Shown: piece by piece, positions 7,355 to 14,897 of the stretch | Position numbering within the stretch: the first letter of the stretch is position 1 | Layout: every line of letters starts with the position of its first letter | Assembly (NCBI RefSeq): GCF_015831355.1 | Contig: NZ_JADWYR010000001.1 | Location: 248,001 to 312,000, forward strand | Direction: 5' to 3' | From: Panacibacter microcysteis | GTDB lineage: Bacteria; Bacteroidota; Bacteroidia; Chitinophagales; Chitinophagaceae | DNA length: 64,000 nt | The notes under the pieces: model-generated | What the model was told of the DNA's origin: nothing | Seen by the model: only the letters and a program-made list of their open reading frames with translations | Databases searched by the model: none | Program-made: the position numbers and the translations under genes

Positions 7355-8686
7355 ATGAAAAAGAGAACTTTTTTAAAATTAACTTCTGCATTAATGACAG
7401 CACCTTTAACAGCACCCCTTGCATCGTGGATGCCGGGCGGGAGATTGAAAAACTGGGCAGGCAATCTTACATACAGTACCGATAAAGTTTTTTACCCGAC
7501 AACCGTGGAAGAAATACAACAACTTGTAAAGCGACTTGACAAAGCTAAAACGCTTGGCACAAGGCATTGCTTTAATGACATAGCAGACAGCACACACAAC
7601 CTGGTATCTACGAGAGAGCTGAATAAGATCGTTTCATTAAACGGGCAGGACAAAACCGTAACCGTTGAAGGAGGTATAAAGTATGGTGAACTTGCACCCT
7701 ACCTGGAAGAAAAGGGTTTTGCGTTACACAACCTGGCCTCCCTGCCACATATTTCTGTTGGCGGTGCTATAACAACCGCAACCCATGGCTCCGGTGTAGG
7801 CAACGGCAATCTTTCTTCAGCAGTTACCGCTATTGAATTTGTAAGTGCAGATGGCACATTGCATACATTGTCAAAAGCAAAAGACGGCGACAAGTTTAAC
7901 GCGGTGGTTGTGGGACTTGGCGCTATTGGTGTAATAACCAAAGTAACGCTACAGTTACAACCAACCTTTGCTATGAAGCAGTACGTATACGAGCATTTGC
8001 CAATGCAGGCACTTAAAACAAACTTTGAACAGATTGTTGGTGCCGGCTACAGCGTAAGCCTTTTTACGGACTGGCAAAGTGATACGATCAATGAAGTTTG
8101 GATTAAAACAAAAGATACAGATGGCTTTAGTGCGCCGCCAGAATTTTTTGGCGCTAAAGCTGCGACAAAGAATATGCATCCCATCGCCACACTGTCTGCA
8201 GAAAACTGTACCGATCAAATGGGTGTTGCGGGGCCATGGTTTGAAAGAATGCCGCATTTTAAAATGGGCTTTACACCCAGCAGTGGTGTGGAATTGCAGG
8301 CAGAATATTTTGTTGCAAAGCAGGACGCTGCAGAAGCGATCTTTGCCGTAGCAAAACTCGGAAAGCAGGTAGGCCCGCATCTTTTTATTACGGAGATACG
8401 TACCATAGCCGCAGATGATCTCTGGATGAGCCCCTGCTACAAACAGGATTCGGTAGCTATTCACTTTACATTGAAACAGGAAATACCTGAAGTAATGCGG
8501 TTGTTACCCGTGATTGAAAAAACACTCGCACCATATGATGCAAAACCACACTGGGGAAAGTTATTCACTTACAAGCATAAAGATTTACTCAGCCGTTATA
8601 AAAAAATGACTGCCTTTACAGCAATGGTAAAAGAATACGATCCAAAAGGCAAGTTCAGGAATGCATACCTTGAGCGCAACGTATAA
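7355..8686 (+). CDS. exported FAD-linked alditol/sugar-lactone oxidase
   Basis: A 443-residue flavoprotein of the VAO/PCMH class with a C-terminal ALO-type domain. The N-terminus MKKRTFLKLTSALM is signal-like (Tat-like but without the twin arginine), so it is probably periplasmic. GTRHCFND (His71) resembles the covalent-FAD histidine site of alditol and xylitol oxidases, and PHISVGGAITTATHGSG is the FAD-binding loop. C-terminal KPHWGKL is typical of the ALO domain. It likely oxidises a polyol or sugar lactone using oxygen or another acceptor; the substrate is not determinable. Monocistronic, with its own terminator. Confidence 0.85.
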   Translation: MKKRTFLKLTSALMTAPLTAPLASWMPGGRLKNWAGNLTYSTDKVFYPTTVEEIQQLVKRLDKAKTLGTRHCFNDIADSTHNLVSTRELNKIVSLNGQDKTVTVEGGIKYGELAPYLEEKGFALHNLASLPHISVGGAITTATHGSGVGNGNLSSAVTAIEFVSADGTLHTLSKAKDGDKFNAVVVGLGAIGVITKVTLQLQPTFAMKQYVYEHLPMQALKTNFEQIVGAGYSVSLFTDWQSDTINEVWIKTKDTDGFSAPPEFFGAKAATKNMHPIATLSAENCTDQMGVAGPWFERMPHFKMGFTPSSGVELQAEYFVAKQDAAEAIFAVAKLGKQVGPHLFITEIRTIAADDLWMSPCYKQDSVAIHFTLKQEIPEVMRLLPVIEKTLAPYDAKPHWGKLFTYKHKDLLSRYKKMTAFTAMVKEYDPKGKFRNAYLERNV

Positions 8687-8701
8687 AGTGTGCGCCACAA
8701 A

Positions 8702-8731
8702 AAAGGTCCGCTGCAAGGCGGACCTTTTTTT
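8702..8731 (+). terminator. terminator of the FAD oxidase gene
   Basis: AAAGGTCCGC / GCGGACCTTT stem with a 6-nt loop followed by T residues, 16 nt after the stop. Confidence 0.92.
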
Positions 8732-8751
8732 ATACCTGGAAATTGTATGTT

Positions 8752-9147
8752 TTACTGTTCTGTTTCGGCAAATACCTGTTTGGCTTTATCAAATCTTTCC
8801 CTGAAGTCTATGTACCGTTTTTGCAGTGAAACATGCTCCTCATCTGCGGCGTTGGCCTGCCGTGCATTTTCTTCATCGCGCATAAACGCTGCAATATTCA
8901 TTTTGTGCAGGTGCATTTCATGTTTTAGTTCATCTATCTGCCGGCGAAAATCCGCAAACTGTTCTTTTGATTTGTTTACAAAGCCGGTTGTTTCAGCATC
9001 CTGCTTTTTTGCAGCCAGTTCTGCGAGGTGATCATCAAAGATCCGGAGTACAGTAATGTCTTCATTCATTTCTGCTATCCAGAGCCTGTAGCGTAAATGC
9101 AATTTCATAAGCGATGTATTGCCTGCCATACGAGGTGTTTTGTTCAT
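8752..9147 (-). CDS. hypothetical helical/coiled-coil protein
   Basis: A 131-residue highly charged, predicted all-helical protein without signal or membrane segment; FADFRRQIDELKHEMHLHK is a likely coiled coil. I do not recognise a family. The start at 9147 is the longest option; Met at residue 14 is an alternative. It is convergent with the FAD oxidase gene and downstream of nothing obviously related. Confidence 0.6.
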   Translation of the reverse strand: MNKTPRMAGNTSLMKLHLRYRLWIAEMNEDITVLRIFDDHLAELAAKKQDAETTGFVNKSKEQFADFRRQIDELKHEMHLHKMNIAAFMRDEENARQANAADEEHVSLQKRYIDFRERFDKAKQVFAETEQ

Positions 9148-9220
9148 AACAAATTTAACTGAATGGTTAGTATAACCATCACCAATAAAAGAAAAATATG
9201 TGCCAGTTGTAAAAATAAAA

Positions 9221-9242
9221 AAGCAGCCTGTTAAAGCTGCTT
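9221..9242 (-). terminator. trxB terminator
   Basis: AAGCAGC and GCTGCTT arms with an 8-nt loop; on the minus strand the stem is followed by TTTTATTTTT. It lies 26 nt after the trxB stop. Confidence 0.85.
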
Positions 9243-9267
9243 CTTCTTCATTACGATTGTCTGTATG

Positions 9268-10221
9268 CTACACCAATCCTTTTGCGCTTAAATATCTTTC
9301 TGCATCCAACGCTGCCATACAACCGCTACCTGCTGCCGTTACAGCCTGGCGGTAAATTTTATCCTGTACATCACCTGCTGCAAATACACCTTCTACATTT
9401 GTTTTAGAAGTGCCGGGCACTGTTTTTATATAACCGGCTTCATCCATGTCGAGAAATGATTTAAAAATACCGCTGTTGGGCTCATGGCCAATGGCCACAA
9501 AAAATGCGCTTACCGGGACCGTTTGCTCCACACCGGTAACGTTATTTTTGATACGCACAGCTTCTGTTTTCGTTTCACCAACAATCTCCAGGGTATCGTT
9601 GTTCCAGTATATTTTGATGTTGGGTGTGGCCTTTACCCTGTCCTGCATGATCTTACTGGCTTTCATACCATTTTCGTCTTTTCTAACGATCATGTGCACG
9701 GTGCTTGCCAGTTTGGACAGGTATAACGCTTCTTCACACGCCGTATCACCGGCACCTACAATGGCCACTTCTTTACCACGAAAGAAAAACCCATCGCATA
9801 CTGCGCATGCGCTAACACCATAACCGTTGAGGCGTTGTTCGCTTTCAAGCCCCAGCCATTTGGCTGATGCACCTGTTGAAATAATTACTGCATCTGCTTC
9901 TATCCATTTGCCTTCATCTATCTGTACTTTATGTACCGGGCCGCTAAAGTCTACCGCTGTAGCCAGGCCATAACGTACATCTGTGCCCATGCGCAGTGCC
10001 TGCTTTTCAAAATCTACCATCATTTCAGGGCCCTGTATTCCTTCAGGGTAGCCGGGATAATTTTCAACCTCTGTTGTAATAGTAAGCTGGCCACCGGGTT
10101 GAATACCCTGGTACAACACCGGCTTCATATTGGCACGTGCTGCATAAATAGCAGCAGTATAACCAGCCGGGCCGGAACCTATAATTAAACAATGTACTTT
10201 TTCTGTAACGCCGTTTTCCAT
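9268..10221 (-). CDS. trxB: thioredoxin-disulfide reductase
   Basis: A 317-residue low-molecular-weight flavoprotein reductase that passes NADPH electrons to thioredoxin. It has FAD-binding IIGSGPAGYTAAIYAARA, redox pair CAVC (Cys139/Cys142), NADPH-binding VGAGDTACEEAL and C-terminal VFAAGDVQD. The frame stays open 22 codons upstream, but that extension is repeat sequence (MSDTTGDAQR), so ATG at 10221 is chosen. Confidence 0.96.
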   Translation of the reverse strand: MENGVTEKVHCLIIGSGPAGYTAAIYAARANMKPVLYQGIQPGGQLTITTEVENYPGYPEGIQGPEMMVDFEKQALRMGTDVRYGLATAVDFSGPVHKVQIDEGKWIEADAVIISTGASAKWLGLESEQRLNGYGVSACAVCDGFFFRGKEVAIVGAGDTACEEALYLSKLASTVHMIVRKDENGMKASKIMQDRVKATPNIKIYWNNDTLEIVGETKTEAVRIKNNVTGVEQTVPVSAFFVAIGHEPNSGIFKSFLDMDEAGYIKTVPGTSKTNVEGVFAAGDVQDKIYRQAVTAAGSGCMAALDAERYLSAKGLV

Positions 10222-10254
10222 ATCGTATTCAATAATTTTTTGTTTACAAACTGT

Positions 10255-10345
10255 TGTTCTTTGAGCATCGCCTGTTGTGTCACTCACTGCACCGTTCCGT
10301 TTTTATGGCGGCTGCAGCGTAGCGTATCAGCACCTGCTAAATGGC
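10255..10345 (-). repeat. intergenic repeat, GTGAGTGACAC sub-family; left half of an inverted pair
   Basis: GCATCGCCTGTTGTGTCACT at 10265-10284, with the CCGCCATAAAAACGGAACG arm. It faces away from the copy at 10375; 112 nt separate the two cores. Confidence 0.8.
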
Positions 10346-10374
10346 ACTATACATTACCTGCAGGTATAAACCGC

Positions 10375-10465
10375 GAAGCTATGAAAAGATGACTGCTGCT
10401 TTGCAGTACAAGAGTGCGACGCAACGGAAGCCTGATACCTGCACTGCAGCAGGGTTCATAATGTC
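10375..10465 (+). repeat. GTACAAGAG-family intergenic repeat; right half of an inverted pair
   Basis: The core is exact at 10406-10425. The 3' end GCAGCAGGGTTCATAA faces the DUF4249 stop. Confidence 0.9.
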
Positions 10466-10536
10466 TTTCTTACTTATAAAGACGGCAAAGTTACGTTGTG
10501 CTTACATAATAAATAATGCTGCAAAATACATCTGCA

Positions 10537-11433
10537 TTACTTGGGGATAATGAGCGTTTTGTACTGCACCGCATAACCGCTGAAGCCACCCAGTGCACCG
10601 TTACTGATGTTTCCCAATACTTTGCCCGGTGTAGAAAACGGGTTGCCATTGCTTTGCCACGCAAACTCCCAGGTGTTCCAGAAAAGATAGGTAGCGCGGT
10701 CTATATTGCAGTATTTGAGTGTTACAGTATCTCCCCTGTGTACAAAGCCATAACTCTCCTGCTGAATGGGGTCTTCGAGACTGTTTTTATCCCAGCCCGC
10801 ATCAAACTGCAGGGTAACGGTTATGCCATCTACCACCTGGTCATCAAAAACAGAATTAAGACCTGGCAGAAAACGACCATTATTTACACTTGTAAAATAG
10901 CGTACATAATTGCCTAGGCCCGGCGGGTCGGTTACCGTAAGCATTAAAGCACACAAAGTAGTGTCTTCTACAAAAGGAACGGGCTTCCAGAATAAGGAGT
11001 CAACCGTTTTTGTAAGCCTTGGAATAGTAGTGGTGGAGCTGTATGTTTCTCCGTCTTTGGTGGTAACATTGAGCGTATACGTTTTGTCCAGCTCGCCAAT
11101 CAATATTTGAGCGAAATCGCTGCTGTCGACAGAATAATAAAAGAGCGTGAACCCGCTGGTATCTGTAATGCTATACTCTTTCAGCGTTACCGTTTGGGTA
11201 CCATTACCAACGGTAACTACTGCATCGTGCACAAAAGAATTTGCCAGTTCTTCCGGTGAAATCGTATTGAAATAGTTGAGTGAAGTAGAAAGTGCGACCA
11301 ACGGTACACCATTGTTCTCAATGCTTGCATCCACCACCAGTTTAGGTGCCTGTTGATTGATGTTGATCTTTATCTCTTTTTCACAGGAAAGCAGCATACA
11401 AAAACAGGCTGCCGCAACGAGGTAATACTTCAT
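10537..11433 (-). CDS. DUF4249 family lipoprotein
   Basis: A 298-residue lipoprotein: the signal peptide ends LLSC, then EKEIKININQQAPKLVVDAS, the usual opening of DUF4249. VPLVALSTSLNYF, YTLNVTTKDGETYSSTTTIP and the C-terminal GALGGFSGYA are typical of the family. Related proteins are usually next to a SusC-like TonB-dependent receptor; none is present here, so this is an isolated copy. Probably in the outer membrane. Function unknown. Confidence 0.85.
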   Translation of the reverse strand: MKYYLVAAACFCMLLSCEKEIKININQQAPKLVVDASIENNGVPLVALSTSLNYFNTISPEELANSFVHDAVVTVGNGTQTVTLKEYSITDTSGFTLFYYSVDSSDFAQILIGELDKTYTLNVTTKDGETYSSTTTIPRLTKTVDSLFWKPVPFVEDTTLCALMLTVTDPPGLGNYVRYFTSVNNGRFLPGLNSVFDDQVVDGITVTLQFDAGWDKNSLEDPIQQESYGFVHRGDTVTLKYCNIDRATYLFWNTWEFAWQSNGNPFSTPGKVLGNISNGALGGFSGYAVQYKTLIIPK

Positions 11434-11451
11434 GATGCAAAAATATATTTT

Positions 11452-11502
11452 ACCGCTGAGACATTACAGAATAAGCGATGTGCTCCGTTTTGTCTCAGCG
11501 GT
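11452..11502 (-). terminator. cysK terminator, long-loop hairpin
   Basis: A perfect 12-bp inverted repeat ACCGCTGAGACA / TGTCTCAGCGGT separated by 27 nt. On the minus strand it begins 7 nt after the cysK stop and is followed by an A/T-rich tract ending TTTTT. Confidence 0.75.
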
Positions 11503-11509
11503 TTTGCAT

Positions 11510-12424
11510 TTACGCGAAGAGCCCATCAATACTCAAATATCTTTCACCTGTGTCGTAATTAAATATCAGCACCTTGCTGCCTGCAGGTATTTCAGGCAAT
11601 TTTTTAGCCAGTGCGGCCATCGTGGCGCCGCTTGAAATGCCCTGGAAAATTCCTTCTTCCTTTGCGGCACGTTGTGCATACAGGAAAGCTTCATCTTTAC
11701 TAACCTGTATTACCCCATCTAACACAGAACTGTGTAAATTGTTTGGCACAAAACCTGCACCAATGCCCTGTATGGGATGCGGGCCAGGCGCGCCACCGCT
11801 TAAAACAGGCGACAACTCCGGTTCTACTGCGAAGACTTTCAGGTTAGGAAATTGTTTTTTCAATGTTTCTCCTACGCCGGTAATGTGACCACCGGTACCA
11901 ACGCCGGTAATGAGGTAATCGAACCCTTCAGGAAAATCTGCAAGTATTTCCTGTGCCGTTGTTTTTACGTGCACATCAATATTGGCAACATTATCAAACT
12001 GCTGCGGCATCCATGCATCAGGCGTAGAGGCCACCAGTTCTTTTGCTTTTTCTATAGCGCCTTTCATTCCTTTTTCGCGGGGTGTAAGTTCAAAAGTTGC
12101 ACCGTATACACTCATTAGCCGCCTGCGCTCCACGCTCATACTTTCAGGCATTACCAGTACAAGCTTATAGCCTTTCACTGCTGCCACTATTGCCAGGCCA
12201 ATACCTGTGTTGCCGGAGGTGGGCTCTATGATCACACTGTCTTTTTTCAGCAGCCCTTTTTGTTCTGCATCTTCAATCATAGACAACGCAATGCGGTCTT
12301 TGATGCTACCGCCCGGGTTTGCTTTCTCAAGCTTGCTCCACACTTCAATATTTGATGGATAGAGTTTGTTTACACGTACGTGCGGCGTATTGCCGATCGT
12401 TTCTAAAATATTGTTCGCTTTCAT
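11510..12424 (-). CDS. cysK: cysteine synthase A (O-acetylserine sulfhydrylase)
   Basis: A 304-residue PLP enzyme making cysteine from O-acetylserine and sulfide. Lys42 in [11 protein letters not shown] is the Schiff-base lysine; [11 protein letters not shown] is the substrate loop and [11 protein letters not shown] binds the PLP phosphate. It follows cysE by 64 nt on the same strand, so the pair forms a cysteine operon and the two proteins may form the cysteine synthase complex. Expression is probably governed by the Cys-rich leader and terminator upstream of cysE. Confidence 0.96.
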   Translation of the reverse strand: MKANNILETIGNTPHVRVNKLYPSNIEVWSKLEKANPGGSIKDRIALSMIEDAEQKGLLKKDSVIIEPTSGNTGIGLAIVAAVKGYKLVLVMPESMSVERRRLMSVYGATFELTPREKGMKGAIEKAKELVASTPDAWMPQQFDNVANIDVHVKTTAQEILADFPEGFDYLITGVGTGGHITGVGETLKKQFPNLKVFAVEPELSPVLSGGAPGPHPIQGIGAGFVPNNLHSSVLDGVIQVSKDEAFLYAQRAAKEEGIFQGISSGATMAALAKKLPEIPAGSKVLIFNYDTGERYLSIDGLFA

Positions 12425-12488
12425 TCTTCAAAGTTTTTCAATTGTCTTAACCATTATAAGTATAAATATGTTGATGGGTTGTTGCTTT

Positions 12489-13298
12489 TTATATGATAAA
12501 ATTCAACGGCTCTTCAAAATCTTTGCGGTCGTTAACGATCGTCTGGTTTTTATGGTACACCACACTAAAGGGCGGTACACTTTGCGTAACCCAGGTATTA
12601 CCGCCAATGATGCTGTCGTGCCCAATACTTGTATTACCACCCAATATGGTACTACCGGCATAAATGATCACATTATCTTCTATGGTAGGGTGGCGCTTTA
12701 CCTGTGCATCTTCTTTGCGTACGGCCATGGCACCCAGTGTTACACTCTGGTATATTTTTACGTTGTTGCCAATTTTTGCAGTTTCACCAATTACAACACC
12801 TGTTCCGTGATCAATAAAAAATGGTGAACCAATTGTAGCACCGGGATTGATATCAATACCAGTTTTACTATGTGCCCATTCGCTCATAAACCGCGGAATA
12901 AGCGGCACTTTTGCTTTATAAATAACATGCGCCAGGCGATGTACCATGATAGCATAAAAGCCGGGGTAAGAAAGAATCACCTCTTCCAGCGAGCTGGCTG
13001 CGGGGTCAAAATCAAGAATAAGGTTGGCATCTTTCAGCAGCAGATCTTTAATGCCTGCCAACGCTGCAAATAACTGATCTGCCACGGCATCCTTGTTAAG
13101 CTTGTCGCCGGTATCTACTGATTGAAGCAGCCGCATAAAATGTTCTTTCAGTTTATACATCATGCTTTCGTGGTGCTCAATAAACATATCCGGCTCATCC
13201 GTTACCGGAAACAAATAAGCCATTAATTCATCTGTAAATGTGTTGATCTCTTTAACCGATGGCAGGTGCCTTGTAAGAATATAGCCGGGGTATTCCAT
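12489..13298 (-). CDS. cysE: serine O-acetyltransferase
   Basis: A 269-residue left-handed beta-helix acetyltransferase that makes O-acetylserine for cysK. AHSKTGIDINPGATIGSPF, FIDHGTGVVIGETAKIG and NNVKIYQSVTLGA are the hexapeptide-repeat catalytic region, with His in DHGTG. The N-terminal 100 residues are helical, as in CysE/EpsC. The ATG at 13298 lies only 13 nt past the U-tract of an intrinsic terminator, so transcription must read through an attenuator to reach it. Confidence 0.96.
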   Translation of the reverse strand: MEYPGYILTRHLPSVKEINTFTDELMAYLFPVTDEPDMFIEHHESMMYKLKEHFMRLLQSVDTGDKLNKDAVADQLFAALAGIKDLLLKDANLILDFDPAASSLEEVILSYPGFYAIMVHRLAHVIYKAKVPLIPRFMSEWAHSKTGIDINPGATIGSPFFIDHGTGVVIGETAKIGNNVKIYQSVTLGAMAVRKEDAQVKRHPTIEDNVIIYAGSTILGGNTSIGHDSIIGGNTWVTQSVPPFSVVYHKNQTIVNDRKDFEEPLNFII

Positions 13299-13310
13299 TC
13301 AGGTATCTTT

Positions 13311-13344
13311 TAAAAAATAAAAACCCTTCTTTGTTGGAGAAGGG
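13311..13344 (-). terminator. attenuator terminator in the cysE leader
   Basis: Read on the minus strand: CCCTTCT, loop CCAACAA, AGAAGGG, then TTTTTATTTTTT. It stands between a short Cys-rich ORF and the cysE ATG. The 5' arm CTTCTC (13342-13337) is complementary to GAGAAG (13380-13375) just after the leader stop codon, giving an alternative antiterminator pairing. Confidence 0.82.
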
Positions 13345-13346
13345 AA

Positions 13347-13366
13347 TAATTATGCTTTTATAATTA
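13347..13366 (-). promoter_or_regulatory. A/T hairpin between antiterminator and terminator strands
   Basis: TAATTAT and ATAATTA arms (7 bp) with a 6-nt loop. It may stack inside the antiterminator loop. Confidence 0.45.
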
Positions 13367-13383
13367 CACACGCACTTCTCTGT

Positions 13384-13428
13384 TTACGGAGTAGCAATAC
13401 AACAACAACAGTTAACAGGTGCATGCAT
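13384..13428 (-). CDS. cysteine-rich leader peptide of the cysE-cysK operon
   Basis: A 14-codon ORF, MHAPVNCCCCIATP, with four consecutive TGT codons at 13410-13399. The predicted mRNA start is near 13440, so the leader ATG is about 12 nt from the 5' end. Its stop (13386-13384) is one base from the ACAGAGAAG tract that can sequester the terminator arm. A ribosome finishing the ORF would cover that tract and permit termination; one stalled on the Cys codons would leave it free. A second ATG 4 nt downstream opens an overlapping frame (MHLLTVVVVLLL...) with no link to cysteine. Confidence 0.75.
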   Translation of the reverse strand: MHAPVNCCCCIATP

Positions 13429-13448
13429 GTTTTAAAATTAATTGACGA

Positions 13449-13456
13449 CAAAATTA
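13449..13456 (-). promoter_or_regulatory. -7 promoter box of the cysE operon
   Basis: Minus-strand TAATTTTG, an exact TAnnTTTG match, is 20 nt before the leader-peptide ATG. An inverted repeat TTCTGA-nn-TCAGAA sits at about 13465-13478, in the -33 region, and could be a repressor site or coincidental. Confidence 0.6.
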
Positions 13457-13557
13457 GTAGACTATTCTGATTTCAGAAATAAATATACTGAAATAACATT
13501 TTGCTGACATTTGAAGCCGGGTTTAAATGGAAGGCCGTTATATAAAAAGATTAGGGG

Positions 13558-14031
13558 ATGAAAATATTATTGTGTTCTACAGGCAAAGCGCATGAGCCTT
13601 ATATAAAACACGGCGTGGAAGATTTCACCCATCGCATCGGCAAGTATTTCGCTGCCGGGTGGCAGGTTATTGCACCGCCGAAAAATGCTGCCGCATTGTC
13701 TGACAACGAACTGAAAAAACAGGAGGCGAAAGCAATACTCCAGGTTCTTTCAAAAGATGATTATTTAATTCTCCTCGATGAGCGTGGCACGCAACTTTCT
13801 TCGCCCGATTTGGCAAACTTACTACAGCAACGCGCCAATGAGCGCAGTAAAAGACTGGTATTCCTTATCGGTGGCGCATTTGGTGTAGACGCCACCGTAA
13901 ACGACCGCGCAAATTTTACCTGGAGCCTCTCCAAGCTTGTTTTTCCACATATGCTGGTAAGGCTTATCCTCGCAGAACAGGTGTATCGTGCATGTACAAT
14001 TTTAAAGAACGAAAAGTATCACCATTCATAA
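13558..14031 (+). CDS. rlmH: 23S rRNA (pseudouridine-1915-N3)-methyltransferase
   Basis: A 157-residue SPOUT methyltransferase acting on helix 69 of 23S rRNA in assembled ribosomes. DDYLILLDERGTQLSSPDLA, VFLIGGAFGVD and the knot segment FPHMLVRLILAEQVYRACTI are diagnostic; it ends KYHHS, close to the family's usual YHH(K). Followed by the rhomboid gene after 80 nt. Confidence 0.97.
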   Translation: MKILLCSTGKAHEPYIKHGVEDFTHRIGKYFAAGWQVIAPPKNAAALSDNELKKQEAKAILQVLSKDDYLILLDERGTQLSSPDLANLLQQRANERSKRLVFLIGGAFGVDATVNDRANFTWSLSKLVFPHMLVRLILAEQVYRACTILKNEKYHHS

Positions 14032-14111
14032 TCAATAAAGGCTTTACACAATATTCACAGGCGGTTTTTGGTTCATTAGGGTATATTTACGGAGCCTTAA
14101 AGCAAAAATCA

Positions 14112-14753
14112 ATGGAAGTCACCATCACGATAATGGTTATTACCTGTATTGTTTCGTTTGTAGCTTTTTCTGATGAAGCTATAAAGAACAAACTCATTTT
14201 TTACCCGCCTTATATAACTGAACGCAACCAGTGGTATCGCTTCTTAACTCATGGTTTAATACATGCAGACATTGCACACCTGGCGTTTAACATGATCTCG
14301 TTTTACTTCTTTGGGCGCATTACAGAAGCTGCATTCAAAAGCATTTTTGAACAAACCGGTGCATTGTTGTACATACTCATGTATTTGTCAGCCTTAATTG
14401 TAAGTGAGCTGCCCAGCTATAACAAGCATAAGAATAATTATGGTTATGCAAGCCTTGGTGCATCCGGGGCTGTTTCTGCGGTTGTATTTATTGGCATATT
14501 GTTAAGACCGGCAGACGGCATTACCATATTCCCGATTCCAATCCCCATTCCGGGTTTTGTGTTCGCACCACTGTTTATCATTGTTTCCGCTTACCTTGAC
14601 AAGAAGGGCAATACCAATATTGGCCACTCCGCACATATTTGGGGAGCACTTTACGGTCTTGCGTTTATGATTGTAACCTGTTACTTCCTCAGCGATTACA
14701 GGCCGGTATCTATTTTTATTGAAGAGGTTAAAAATTATATCAACAATTTTTAG
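14112..14753 (+). CDS. rhomboid family intramembrane serine protease
   Basis: A 213-residue polytopic membrane protein. The catalytic dyad is Ser118 in GASGA and His175 in HIWGALYG; the HGLIHADIAHLAFNM segment carries the conserved His/Asn residues of the second helix. About six membrane helices. The frame is open 40 codons further upstream (overlapping rlmH), but that stretch is not rhomboid-like, so ATG at 14112 is chosen. Substrates unknown. Confidence 0.9.
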   Translation: MEVTITIMVITCIVSFVAFSDEAIKNKLIFYPPYITERNQWYRFLTHGLIHADIAHLAFNMISFYFFGRITEAAFKSIFEQTGALLYILMYLSALIVSELPSYNKHKNNYGYASLGASGAVSAVVFIGILLRPADGITIFPIPIPIPGFVFAPLFIIVSAYLDKKGNTNIGHSAHIWGALYGLAFMIVTCYFLSDYRPVSIFIEEVKNYINNF

Positions 14754-14754
14754 G

Positions 14755-14840
14755 GGCCGGGCATCTGCCTGGGCATTAAGCTTCCGTTGCGTCGCACTCT
14801 TGTACTGTATAATTTGCTGCAGCAACGATACTGCATATTA
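14755..14840 (-). repeat. GTACAAGAG-family intergenic repeat
   Basis: The core is exact at 14786-14805 (reverse orientation). The CCGGGC end begins only 3-5 nt after the rhomboid stop codon. Confidence 0.9.
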
Positions 14841-14897
14841 AGCAGCGGCTGACCTCGATGTTGCAAATGAAAAAAACAGGGGTCTGACAACGTCTAG

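Noticed and set aside
7355-7432. Twin-arginine signal peptide on the FAD oxidase
   Set aside because: The n-region has KKR but no RR pair; the export route is left open.
10222-10287. 22-codon N-terminal extension of TrxB
   Set aside because: It is encoded by repeat sequence and absent from the normal flavoprotein N-terminus.
13401-13424. Overlapping leader frame MHLLTVVVVLLL as a branched-chain amino-acid leader
   Set aside because: It starts 4 nt after the Cys frame, but the downstream genes make cysteine, not Val/Leu, and its stop lies far closer to the terminator, which fits attenuation less well. The Cys-rich reading explains the location better, though the second frame could still be translated.
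13992-14111. N-terminal extension of the rhomboid protein overlapping rlmH
   Set aside because: The extra 40 codons overlap the rlmH 3' end, have no rhomboid character, and a good ATG precedes the first membrane segment.
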